DNA from: Melioribacteraceae bacterium
GTDB taxonomy: Bacteria > Bacteroidota > Ignavibacteria > Ignavibacteriales > Melioribacteraceae
Assembly (NCBI GenBank): GCA_015493615.1
Contig: WGCV01000060.1
Coordinates: forward strand, 1-62,343
Length of the DNA: 62,343 bases
Direction of reading: 5' to 3'
How positions within the stretch are numbered: position 1 is the first letter of the stretch; each line of letters opens with the position of its first letter. Below the pieces are notes generated by a model that was not told the origin of the DNA, searched no databases, and saw only the letters and a program-made list of their open reading frames with translations. Positions 54,227 to 62,204 of this stretch are shown in pieces. The translations under genes and the position numbers were made by a program.

Positions 54227-55459
54227 GTGAAAAGGAACATTGTTGTTCTCATGATTTTCGCATTCCTTTTTGCAACGGCAAAAAGCTATGCTCAGAATGC
54301 GGATTCATTAAAGATAAAAGAAATGGAAAAGAGAATTGAAAAACTCGAGAAGAAGCAGCAGCAAAGCGAGTTTCAGAAAATATTGAGCGAAGCGGCGGCG
54401 GCTTCCGAAGAAAAAAAGGTCGAGAAGAAAACCAAAGTCTTTAAAAGCGGTCAGAGATCGCTGCAGGCGATTAATCCCGAAATGAGTTTTACCGGCGAGG
54501 GTTACGGACAGTATTCCTCAAACGAATCGGAAACGGGAACAAGCGGATTCTACTTCAGGAAATTAGGACTTCACATTGCGGGCGGACTTGATCCGTTCAG
54601 CTTTATGAAAGCCGCGGTTGAGTTTTCTCCGGAAGGAGTTGAACTCGGCGAAGCATATATTACCTGGACAAAATTCATCCCGGCTGTTAGTCTTACCGCG
54701 GGAAAATTCCGGCAGCAATTCGGAGTTGTAAACCGCTGGCATGTGCACGCCGCCGATCAATTTGATTATCCCCTTGCTCTAACTACCATTTTGGGCGAAG
54801 ACGGCTTAAATCAAATCGGAGTTTCATTCGACTGGCTGATGCCGGCAATTACGGCGAGCGCAAATGAACTTACTCTGCAGATTACAAACGGACAGAATGA
54901 ACAGTTGTTTGCAGGAAGTACATTTTCGTTTCCTTCAGTCTTAGCCCATTTTAAAAACTATTACGACATCAACCGGAATACTTACCTTGAGTTGGGGCTG
55001 ACGGGAGTTTACGGCAGTAACCGCGTAGCAACCTCCGTAGGAGATGATTTCCGGGGCAGAACAATATTAGGCGGCGCAGACCTTACTTTGAGCTGGGAGC
55101 CGGTTAATCAGTCGCTGTATCACTCCTTTGTCTGGCGATCGGAACTTTATTATGCGAATAAGGAAATCTCCGCAACCGATAGAATTAAAGCGCTCGGAGG
55201 CTACTCCTATTTTGAATACCGCTTCAACGAATGGTGGCAGGCGGGATTCCGCTTTGATTACACTCAGCCGTTCATCCAAAATAATTCGGATAAAGAGATT
55301 CGCCAGTTTGTTCCCTATATAACTTGGCAGCAAAGTCACTGGGTAAGATTGCGTCTGCAGTATAATTACCTTGACGGAAATGTTTTTGAAAAAGCAACCG
55401 GAACTGTAAGACTGCAGATGGTATTTGCGGTAGGTCCGCATAAACATGACAGATATTAA
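54227..55459 (+). CDS. outer-membrane porin-like protein of the metal island
   Basis: A 410-residue exported protein. Signal peptide MKRNIVVLMIFAFLFATAKS, a coiled-coil (LKIKEMEKRIEKLEKKQQQ, residues 27-50), then a beta-barrel with amphipathic strands and a terminal strand TVRLQMVFAVG. The C-terminus ends GPHKHDRY, a His-containing tail. Barrel plus coiled coil recalls phosphate-selective porin (OprO/P) types; given the neighbours it may admit zinc or zinc complexes. GGAGGAAAAAG SD before GTG start. Confidence 0.72.
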   Translation: MKRNIVVLMIFAFLFATAKSYAQNADSLKIKEMEKRIEKLEKKQQQSEFQKILSEAAAASEEKKVEKKTKVFKSGQRSLQAINPEMSFTGEGYGQYSSNESETGTSGFYFRKLGLHIAGGLDPFSFMKAAVEFSPEGVELGEAYITWTKFIPAVSLTAGKFRQQFGVVNRWHVHAADQFDYPLALTTILGEDGLNQIGVSFDWLMPAITASANELTLQITNGQNEQLFAGSTFSFPSVLAHFKNYYDINRNTYLELGLTGVYGSNRVATSVGDDFRGRTILGGADLTLSWEPVNQSLYHSFVWRSELYYANKEISATDRIKALGGYSYFEYRFNEWWQAGFRFDYTQPFIQNNSDKEIRQFVPYITWQQSHWVRLRLQYNYLDGNVFEKATGTVRLQMVFAVGPHKHDRY

Positions 55460-55562
55460 TAAATTAGAATTTAGAATATAGAATGTGGAATTTAGAATGC
55501 TGTTTAGGAACAGCGGTTCGAGAAATCTAAAATATTCATTAAGAAAAAATTAAGAGATGAAA

Positions 55563-56603
55563 ATGAAAAAACTTAATATATATTTACTCGCGTTCCTGAT
55601 GTTATCGGGAACAATTTTCGGCGCCAACAAGCTGAATGTTGTAACAACTCTTACAACTTATGCAAATATTGCTAAATATATCGGAAAGGATAAAATCACC
55701 GTCGCATCAATAGTAGCGGGCGATCAGGACGCCCACTTTGTTCGCCCTAAACCGAGTTACGCTGTACTTTTAAGCAAAGCGGATGTTTTTGTTTCAACCG
55801 GATTGGACCTTGAACTTTGGGTGCCGACGCTTGTTGATATGTCGAAAAACGACAAAATCCGTTCGGGACAAATCGGCTTTGTAGCCGCTTCCGACGGAAT
55901 AAAACTCCTTGAAAAACCTTCCGTGCTTTCCCGAAGCGAAGGAGGACTGCACATTTACGGCAATCCGCACATAACTACAAATCCCCTTAACTACAAAATT
56001 ATTGCGGAGAATATTGAAATCGGGCTTGAGAAAAATGATCCGGAAAATGCCGGATTTTACGAAGCCAATTTAAAAGAATTTAAACACATGATTGATGTAC
56101 ATACTTTCGGCGAAAAGCTGGTTGCATTGATGGGAGGAAAACTATTGACGAAGCTCGCCAACAACGGCAATTTAATTGATTTCCTCCGCTCTCATAATTA
56201 TCAGGGAAAGAAGATGATTGATTTTCTCGGCGGCTGGTTGAAGGAAGGGATGCCGTTTCGCGGACGAAAGGTTGTTGCGTATCATAAAAACTGGGTTTAC
56301 TTCAAGGAGTTGTTCGGTATTGAAATTATCGGGAATGTTGAGCCGAAGCCGGGTATTCCGCCTTCTCCGAAACATGTTGAGGAACTTGTATCCGAGATGC
56401 GTAAGAATAATGTAAAAGTTGTTTTGGCGGCAAACTATTTCGATGAAAAGAAAGTAACCGATATCTGCAACAAGGTCGGGGCGGTCCCGGTAATAGTTCC
56501 AATCTATGTTAACGGCGCGCCCGGCACGGAAGATGTTTTCAAATTGGTTAATCTTTGGATTACAAAACTGAACGAAGCTTTTAAAATTGCAGATCAAAAA
56601 TAA
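55563..56603 (+). CDS. metal ABC transporter substrate-binding protein (ZnuA-like)
   Basis: A 346-residue periplasmic cluster A-I binding protein. Signal peptide to IFG, then LNVVTTLTTYANIAKYIG. Candidate metal ligands: His in DAHFVRPKPS, His in GNPHITTNP, His in AYHKNWVYF, and an acidic residue near NYFDEK. It lacks the long His-rich loop of typical ZnuA, so zinc versus manganese is not settled. Start at 55557 or 55563 (two ATGs); TTAAGAG upstream. The stop is followed by an R1 copy. Confidence 0.85.
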   Translation: MKKLNIYLLAFLMLSGTIFGANKLNVVTTLTTYANIAKYIGKDKITVASIVAGDQDAHFVRPKPSYAVLLSKADVFVSTGLDLELWVPTLVDMSKNDKIRSGQIGFVAASDGIKLLEKPSVLSRSEGGLHIYGNPHITTNPLNYKIIAENIEIGLEKNDPENAGFYEANLKEFKHMIDVHTFGEKLVALMGGKLLTKLANNGNLIDFLRSHNYQGKKMIDFLGGWLKEGMPFRGRKVVAYHKNWVYFKELFGIEIIGNVEPKPGIPPSPKHVEELVSEMRKNNVKVVLAANYFDEKKVTDICNKVGAVPVIVPIYVNGAPGTEDVFKLVNLWITKLNEAFKIADQK

Positions 56604-56610
56604 TTTAGTA

Positions 56611-56766
56611 GGGACCTTTGCAAAACCTAAAATTGTCATATTGAGGACGGTGAGAGCCGTCCGAAATATCTCTGAATTCGGTATAATTACCGGTTTTGAG
56701 ATTCTTCTCCCGCTCCGCCTTGGCGGAGGATCAGAATGACAAATTTCGGGGTTATGCAAAGCCTTC
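56611..56766. repeat. R1 MITE-like repeat, copy 7 (complete)
   Basis: A 156-bp element with ends GGGACCTTTGCAAAACC and GGTTATGCAAAGCCTTC, flanked by TAGTA (56606-56610 and 56767-56771). It starts 3 bp after the binding-protein stop and ends shortly before the permease ATG, so it splits the metal-transport operon. Confidence 0.92.
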
Positions 56767-56787
56767 TAGTAAAGTGATGAGAATAAA

Positions 56788-58095
56788 ATGAATTTAAATA
56801 TTTGGGATATAATGGCTCCGGCATTTTTCGAATGCCTGATTTTGGTTGGGATACATTCCTATTTGGGATTGCATGTAATCCGCCGTAAAGTAATTTTTGT
56901 CGATTTAGCTCTTGCGCAAATTGCCGCGCTCGGCACTACAGTCGGATTCCTTTTTGGGATAATGCCGGGAAGCGCCGGCGCATATTGGTTTTCGCTTACT
57001 TTCACATTCATAGGCGCGGCGGTTTTTTCAATCGCAAGATTTAAGAATGAGAAAATTCCGCAGGAGGCAATTATCGGTTTAACATATGCGATTGCAGCGG
57101 CAATTTCCATACTTGTTATCGATAAAGCTCCGCACGGCGCCGAACATATTAAGGAAATTCTAACAGGCTCGATACTTTGGGTTAAGTGGAAAACAATTGC
57201 AGAAGCGGCGATTGTCTATTCCCTTGTCGGGATTTTTCATTTTATTTTCAGAAAGAAATTTATTCTGATATCGGAAAATCCCGAAAAGGCGGAAGCGAGC
57301 GGAATGAATGTTCGCTTCTGGGATTTTCTTTTTTATGTTTCGTTCGGTATTGTTATTACGCACTCGGTAGGTACTGCGGGAGTTCTGCTTGTGTTTGTCT
57401 TCCTTGTCGTTCCCGCAATTACATCGATGATGCTTACCGATGTTCTTTGGAAGCAGCTTGTTATCGGCTGGACGATGGGCGTATTCGTAACCGTAACGGG
57501 GCTTTATATTTCCTACATTGCAGATTTACCGAGCGGTCCGACGGTTGTTGCATTTTACGGCGCGGTTTTAACGATAGTCGCCGTTCTAATTTATCTGCTT
57601 AGGGCGGAATCGAGGAAAAAGGCGTTAACAAATATCGGATTGGGATTAGGCGTTACGATTCTGATAGTTTGGGGAATTTCACTTATGGGAAAAGCGTTTC
57701 ATGCGGAGGATTCCCACATGCACGAAAGTTCCGTTGTAACTCTACCGGTTAAGTCTGAAAGCCAAAAAGATATATCGACGATGAACGAAAATGAATTAAA
57801 AAGTTATCTTGCGAAAATCTCCGATGAGAAGAAGTTGTCAGAATTATTTAATAATGCCGGCGACGATTTTACAAAGCTAAAAATTGCGGAAAGAATTTTA
57901 ACGATTGATAAAAAAGCAGGCGCGCGCAAGCTGGTTGAACTGCTTAAAAAAAGTCCTTTCCCATTTTTCAGAAGCGAGGTTTTTGAAAAATTAAAAAAGA
58001 TAAGTCATAAAAAATTCACATATAATCCGGAAAAATCCTTCGAAGAAAATAAAAAAGGAGCAAAAGAGATTACAGCTTGGATTAATTCTTTATGA
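56788..58095 (+). CDS. metal ABC transporter permease (ZnuB-like) with C-terminal extension
   Basis: A 435-residue ABC-3 family permease. Membrane part (residues 1-300) with about eight helices; GLHVIRRKVIFVDLALAQIAALG, family EAA-like GMNVRFWDFLFYVSFG and GVLLVFVFLVVPA. Usual permeases are about 270-290 residues; here a soluble tail of about 130 residues follows a His-rich linker HAEDSHMHES (about 306-315) and is helical and charged. No ATPase gene is adjacent. Confidence 0.88.
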   Translation: MNLNIWDIMAPAFFECLILVGIHSYLGLHVIRRKVIFVDLALAQIAALGTTVGFLFGIMPGSAGAYWFSLTFTFIGAAVFSIARFKNEKIPQEAIIGLTYAIAAAISILVIDKAPHGAEHIKEILTGSILWVKWKTIAEAAIVYSLVGIFHFIFRKKFILISENPEKAEASGMNVRFWDFLFYVSFGIVITHSVGTAGVLLVFVFLVVPAITSMMLTDVLWKQLVIGWTMGVFVTVTGLYISYIADLPSGPTVVAFYGAVLTIVAVLIYLLRAESRKKALTNIGLGLGVTILIVWGISLMGKAFHAEDSHMHESSVVTLPVKSESQKDISTMNENELKSYLAKISDEKKLSELFNNAGDDFTKLKIAERILTIDKKAGARKLVELLKKSPFPFFRSEVFEKLKKISHKKFTYNPEKSFEENKKGAKEITAWINSL

Positions 58096-58212
58096 TGTTA
58101 AGCTGGAATTTCACTTTTTAAGCGAATAGATGTTGCTAATGGGGGCAGTGAGTCCGCTAAAGAAAGGTCTAAAAATCGTTGAAACGGTTATAATGTGTTA
58201 TGTGAATTACAT

Positions 58213-58276
58213 TAACCCCCGACTTAAGTCGGGGGTTAGCAATAACTTAGAGATAGTAGTAACCGCTTCAGCGGTT
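58213..58276. repeat. REP-like hairpin pair
   Basis: TAACCCCCGAC/GTCGGGGGTTA (58213-58238) and AACCGCTTCAGCGGTT (58261-58276), the same style as the 53.5-kb cluster. A weaker hairpin is at about 58175. The gap 58096-58365 holds no gene. Confidence 0.65.
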
Positions 58277-58365
58277 TATAAATTTTTGAATTTGCGTAAT
58301 AATCACCTTTTCTAAGCGGCTTGTAAATTGTTAAAAAGAAAAGAGCGTTAAACTGCGGATTATTA

Positions 58366-58467
58366 GAAACCTTTGCAAAACATAAATTTGTCAGTGTAAG
58401 TCCGCCAATCCGCCAATCCGCCAAGGCGGGAGAAGAATGACAAATTATTAGGTTCTGTAAAGCCTTC
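58366..58467. repeat. R1 MITE-like repeat, copy 8 (internally deleted)
   Basis: A 102-bp element with ends GAAACCTTTGCAAAAC and GTAAAGCCTTC, flanked by TATTA (58361-58365 and 58468-58472). The right duplication contains the stop codon of the EVE gene. Confidence 0.88.
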
Positions 58468-58469
58468 TA

Positions 58470-58940
58470 TTATTTACTCATCCGCAAAATTTCATCAAAC
58501 TCTTCTTTAGTAATCGGCATTACGGATAACCGGTTCCCGCGCTGAACAAGCTTCATATCCTGCAATTTGGGATTTTGCTTCATTTCCTGAAGCGGAACAA
58601 TTTTCTTAAACTTTTTAACAAATTTGATGTCCACCATGTACCAAGTCGGCTTTTCCTCTTTGCTTTTCGGGTCGAAGTGTTTGTCCTTAGGATCGAACGT
58701 GGAAAAATCGGGATAGCTTTCTTTAACGACTTCGGCGATTCCGACTGCAGCCGGCGGCTCGGTGTTGCTGTGATAAAAAATCACTCTGTCTCCGATTTTC
58801 ATTTCGTCCCGCATAAAGTTACGTGCTTGGTAATTTCGTACGCCGTCCCAGTAAGTTTTTCCGTCCCGCTCCAAATCATCGATGGAATAAGCGTTCGGCT
58901 CCGATTTCATAAGCCAATATTTTTTTGCTCTTCTTGCCAT
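58470..58940 (-). CDS. EVE-domain protein
   Basis: A 156-residue single EVE domain (PUA-like fold) resembling thymocyte nuclear protein 1: KYWLMKSEPNAYSIDDL, WDGVRNYQARNFMRD, GDRVIFYHSN, GIAEVVKESYPD. EVE domains read modified bases in DNA or RNA and occur in restriction and tRNA-related systems; a free-standing one has no assigned substrate. The stop codon lies in the target duplication of an R1 element. Likely operon with the upstream hydrolase (11 bp). Confidence 0.92.
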   Translation of the reverse strand: MARRAKKYWLMKSEPNAYSIDDLERDGKTYWDGVRNYQARNFMRDEMKIGDRVIFYHSNTEPPAAVGIAEVVKESYPDFSTFDPKDKHFDPKSKEEKPTWYMVDIKFVKKFKKIVPLQEMKQNPKLQDMKLVQRGNRLSVMPITKEEFDEILRMSK

Positions 58941-58951
58941 TTTATTTCCTT

Positions 58952-59812
58952 TTACTTGTTATTCTTCAAAAATTTATCGAACCAATCCTTTCTGACGCGG
59001 TTAAGTTCTTCCTTGTGATCTCTGAGAAAATGTGTCCCTTCTTCAAAGAGAAGGAGTTTTAAGTTTGTACGGTTTCGCAAAAGTTTGCGCGAGAGTTCGA
59101 TTGAATCCTCAACCGGCACGCGGTCGTCCGCGGTTCCGTGTACAATCAAAAGGGGAGTTTTCGTTGTGATTTTATCGGCGAAGTTTATTACCGAGCGTTC
59201 ATTACAGAAGCGTTCCTTTTGTTCGTCCGAGATGTCTCCGAAAGTTCGTTTAACAAGCTGCTCGATAAATTTGCTCTGTTTTTTCTCGCAGTGTAAATTT
59301 GAAACCCCTCCGACGGTAACAGCCGCTTTGAAAATATCGGTTTTCATCAGGAGAAGATAAGTCATCAATCCTCCGCGGCTCCAGCCTTCAATTCCCCAGC
59401 GACTTGCATCGGCGCTTGGTATTTCCTCGGCGAGGGGCATAAGGTTCAGAACGTCGTTCAAGTCGTTTCCGCCAAATTCCTCCCTGCCGTCGCTTCCGTC
59501 GTTTCCTCTGTATTGCGATGCAAAGACAACGTAGCCCCAGCTGGCGATAAGCCCGAAAATTCCCTGTGCGTTAAAAGAATCGATTACTCCCAGTTCCCCC
59601 AAGCCGCCTCTGTTCCAAATTATGCACGGATATTTTTCTCCCTCTTTTTTCGGATAGGCGATGTAGCCCTTTATTTTCAGTCCGTCGGAGAAGTATGTTA
59701 TTTTTTCAACGATGGCGTTTTCAACCGCTTCCTTTCCCCAGCCTGAAGCGACCATTTTTTTTTGAGAGTCATCGAGTGAAATAATACTCCGTTCGATAAT
59801 TTTACCTGTCAT
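58952..59812 (-). CDS. alpha/beta hydrolase (prolyl oligopeptidase/S9-like)
   Basis: A 286-residue enzyme. The catalytic triad is visible: nucleophile Ser in GWSRGG (about residue 145), Asp in HGTADDRVPVEDS (about 226-228), His in EEGTHFLRD (about 262). GYIAYPKKEGEKYPCIIWNRGG at the start is typical of S9/DPP-type esterases. There is no signal peptide, so probably cytosolic. First gene of a pair with the EVE protein. Confidence 0.87.
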   Translation of the reverse strand: MTGKIIERSIISLDDSQKKMVASGWGKEAVENAIVEKITYFSDGLKIKGYIAYPKKEGEKYPCIIWNRGGLGELGVIDSFNAQGIFGLIASWGYVVFASQYRGNDGSDGREEFGGNDLNDVLNLMPLAEEIPSADASRWGIEGWSRGGLMTYLLLMKTDIFKAAVTVGGVSNLHCEKKQSKFIEQLVKRTFGDISDEQKERFCNERSVINFADKITTKTPLLIVHGTADDRVPVEDSIELSRKLLRNRTNLKLLLFEEGTHFLRDHKEELNRVRKDWFDKFLKNNK

Positions 59813-59934
59813 AAATAGTTACCTGCAAAAGATTAATCAAAATCGTGTAAAGCCAAAATACCGGCTGCAAGAGTATAAAACGATAAGTCGGCATCCCAAA
59901 TTTAAGGATTTTCTTCTTCATTGGCATACGCAAA

Positions 59935-59995
59935 ACTTGAAACGCAAGACGTAAAACGCAAGACGAAAGACGTAAGACGCCAGACGAGAAACGTG
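59935..59995. repeat. AAGACGC short tandem repeat
   Basis: Repeated AAGACG(C/T)AA units (GCAAGACGTAAAACGCAAGA) directly before an R1 copy; same type as the tract at 20753-20800. Confidence 0.6.
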
Positions 59996-60010
59996 TTATA
60001 TAAAGTATTA

Positions 60011-60159
60011 GAGACCTTTGCAAAACCTAAAATTGTCATATTGAGGACGGTGGGAGCCGTCCGAAATATCTCTAAATTCGGCACTATTACCGGTTTTGAG
60101 ATTCTTCTCCCGCCAAGGCGGGATCAGAATGACAAATTTCGGGGTTAAGCAAAGCCTTC
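60011..60159. repeat. R1 MITE-like repeat, copy 9 (complete)
   Basis: A 149-bp element with ends GAGACCTTTGCAAAACC and GGTTAAGCAAAGCCTTC, flanked by TATTA (60006-60010 and 60160-60164). Best reference copy of the family. The stretch from here to 60620 holds no convincing gene. Confidence 0.92.
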
Positions 60160-60622
60160 TATTATTTATTAGCGTATTCTTTTAGAATGTTAGAGGTTAG
60201 AAAGGGCGCAGGACGGATTATCCTGTTATCCGGCGTGTTTTGTTATTCTGAGTTGAGCCGATAAACGATACGGAGAATCTCTTATAAAAATTTAAGCAAT
60301 TCTAATTCTTTTTGCAGAGAGAAAACGTTCATCGTTTAAATTTCAGAAAAACCGAAAAAGTTAATTTCATTAGAATCCGCTTGATTAAACATTGAAAATT
60401 CTCTAATTTACTTCACAAATTTGAGGATTTTATTGCGCGTCTCCGAATTAAAATATTTTGAAACCGAAAGCTTTCTGACGAATGTGAAAAATCAGAGTAA
60501 ATCACTTAATCCTTTTTCACTTACGGCAGATGTTTTATTACAAAACAAAATATTTGGTCTCCAACAACTAAGAACACCAAAAGTAGATTTATCAAGATTA
60601 CTTAACGAATATACGAACTTAT

Positions 60623-60680
60623 ATCTAACATATATTCCCGATAAACGCAATGCGTGTATTGGGAATGTTGTGGTGCATAA
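60623..60680 (+). other. attC-like imperfect palindrome (upstream)
   Basis: Stem ATTCCC-G-ATA-A-ACGC (60634-60648) pairs with GCGT-G-TAT-T-GGGAAT (60652-60666) over a 3-nt loop, with one mismatch and one G-T wobble. Outer boxes are TAAC on the left and GTTGTGGTGCATAA on the right. The right box matches the end of the palindrome at 62.2 kb (GTTGTGCATAA). Read as a short attC site. An integrase is not visible. Confidence 0.45.
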
Positions 60681-60706
60681 AAGAGACTAAAATAAAAAGA
60701 TAAATT

Positions 60707-61375
60707 ATGAAATTAAGATTTGGAAATGCCTTAATGGCAGACTTTGCCAAACCCCAGCAATCTGGCAAAATTGATGCGATAGGAATCTTTACAAGATTCA
60801 ATGCATGGGGGTATCCATGTGTTCGAAACTGGACTTTAATCTTTACAATTTATGATGTACCTAAAAATGGAATAAATATTCATATCGGTTTAAAAAGAAA
60901 ATCAAGTAAATCATTAATTACCCTTAAGACTATTGATTTAAAAGGTAGCTCTAAACCTAATAGTCATACTATTCCTATTTCGTTAAATTATAAATTCGAA
61001 AAACCCGGTGATTATACAATTATATGTTCAATAAAAGATTTTAGCAATAAATTGCGAATTCCATTTAATATTTCAACATTAGATTGGCCGACATTCACAA
61101 AAGATGATATTGATATAGTAAATAAGTTCAAAAAACAAATTCCATATCGCTTAACAGCACAAGTAAACTGTAGTGTTTGTGGCCATGCATATATATTTGA
61201 GGAATCTATTTTAAAAGATGAAGAGACGCAAGGAGGAACAATAAGGTTTCCTGAAAATGGGGTATTTGAATGTACAGAATGTGGCCATGAAATGAACCTT
61301 AAAGATATACAAGGACAATTGAGGGCTTCTTTAAAAGATAATCTAACTTTATTAAAAAGAATGCGTAATGTTTAG
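60707..61375 (+). CDS. beta-domain protein (DUF6941-like) with C-terminal zinc ribbon
   Basis: A 222-residue protein. Residues 8-125 resemble, from memory, the DUF6941 family (LMADFAKPQQSGKIDAIGIF, RFNAWGYPCVRNWTLIF), a beta-rich domain of unknown function. Residues 155-192 form a zinc ribbon: Cys155-x2-Cys158 and Cys189-x2-Cys192, each pair followed by Gly-His. Markedly AT-rich, A/T-ending codons, unlike the neighbours, which suggests transfer. Overlaps the next gene by 8 bp. Possible sensor or antitoxin partner of the HEPN-like protein (inference). Confidence 0.72.
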   Translation: MKLRFGNALMADFAKPQQSGKIDAIGIFTRFNAWGYPCVRNWTLIFTIYDVPKNGINIHIGLKRKSSKSLITLKTIDLKGSSKPNSHTIPISLNYKFEKPGDYTIICSIKDFSNKLRIPFNISTLDWPTFTKDDIDIVNKFKKQIPYRLTAQVNCSVCGHAYIFEESILKDEETQGGTIRFPENGVFECTECGHEMNLKDIQGQLRASLKDNLTLLKRMRNV

Positions 61376-62063
61376 TCCATATCACAGATTAAATAATTGT
61401 CGAAAACTTGAACGCTGGATTGATAATAATCAATCAAGAGTAACTAATGTTGTTCAAAAAGGCCATGATAGATATCATTATGCATTATTACATAAATTAA
61501 AAAGTGCCCATTTTCATCTTGAAAACTTACATGATATTTTAGTGAACACGGATGCCTCAACTGTTCTTCCTAATTCGGAAGACTTTTTACAAAAAGTTAA
61601 TATGCATATAGATAGTTTTTTCTATTCATGTGGTAGCTCATTAGATATATTAGCTAGAGAAATTTTAGTTTATTTTGATATTCCAATAACAGGTAATGTA
61701 TACTTTCACACTGCATATAATAGCATAAATCGTTCGAGACCCCACGATACCATCCTTACAAAAATATCTGATCCTACTTGGAAACAAGAATTTTCTGACT
61801 ATCGTAATGCTTTAACCCATGAAGTTTTGATTGCTGGGAATTTCTCAATTCAGTTTAATGCAACAGGGCGTAATCATCAAAAGACAATAGTATTTCCATT
61901 ACCAGATGACCCTAGGACAGACATTGAAAATAGAACATTTAGACGAAACAGTGACGCATTAACATACTGTAAAACTACATTTACAAGAATATTATCATTG
62001 ATAAATCAAATTTATGGGGAAATTGAAGAAAGAGCAAGATTAAATAATCGTTTACCATTATAG
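61368..62063 (+). CDS. HEPN-like protein with R-X4-H motif
   Basis: A 231-residue, mainly helical protein. The motif Arg146-Asn-Ala-Leu-Thr-His151, preceded by a long helix with IDSFFYSCGSSLDILAREIL (residues about 85-105), is the pattern of HEPN proteins (Cthe_2314/abortive-infection-like groups), many of which are RNases in toxin-antitoxin, Abi or CRISPR-linked systems. Catalysis is not proven by motif alone. Coupled to the zinc-ribbon gene; the two sit between attC-like palindromes. Confidence 0.68.
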   Translation: MFSPYHRLNNCRKLERWIDNNQSRVTNVVQKGHDRYHYALLHKLKSAHFHLENLHDILVNTDASTVLPNSEDFLQKVNMHIDSFFYSCGSSLDILAREILVYFDIPITGNVYFHTAYNSINRSRPHDTILTKISDPTWKQEFSDYRNALTHEVLIAGNFSIQFNATGRNHQKTIVFPLPDDPRTDIENRTFRRNSDALTYCKTTFTRILSLINQIYGEIEERARLNNRLPL

Positions 62064-62068
62064 ATTAC

Positions 62069-62204
62069 GCACCACAACAATGTATAAGCGTAATGCGGGG
62101 TTAAGTGCTTAATATGAATGAATTAACTATCAATATAATTCGGTGTAAATTAAAAGTGAAGTGCTTCAAAAACCCGCACTACGCTTATACTCACCGTTGT
62201 GCAT
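62069..62204 (+). other. attC-like imperfect palindrome (downstream)
   Basis: Starts 6 bp after the HEPN-like gene. Outer box CACAAC (62073-62078) pairs with GTTGTG (62196-62201). The arm GTATAAGCGTA (62082-62092) pairs with TACGCTTATAC (62180-62190), and TGCGGG (62094-62099) with CCCGCA (62173-62178). The 70-bp centre is AT-rich and unpaired. Two conserved arms around a variable centre, ending in GTTGTGC, is the layout of an integron attC site. Nothing else is recognised in 62205-62343. Confidence 0.62.

Noticed and set aside
58130-58315. 61-codon frame after the permease gene
   Set aside because: Translates the REP-like hairpins; no support.
60421-60690. Open frame of 89 codons before the zinc-ribbon gene
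   Set aside because: TTG start, no ribosome-binding site, no recognisable family, and its last third runs through the attC-like palindrome. It may be the decayed end of an earlier cassette, but I cannot support it as a gene.
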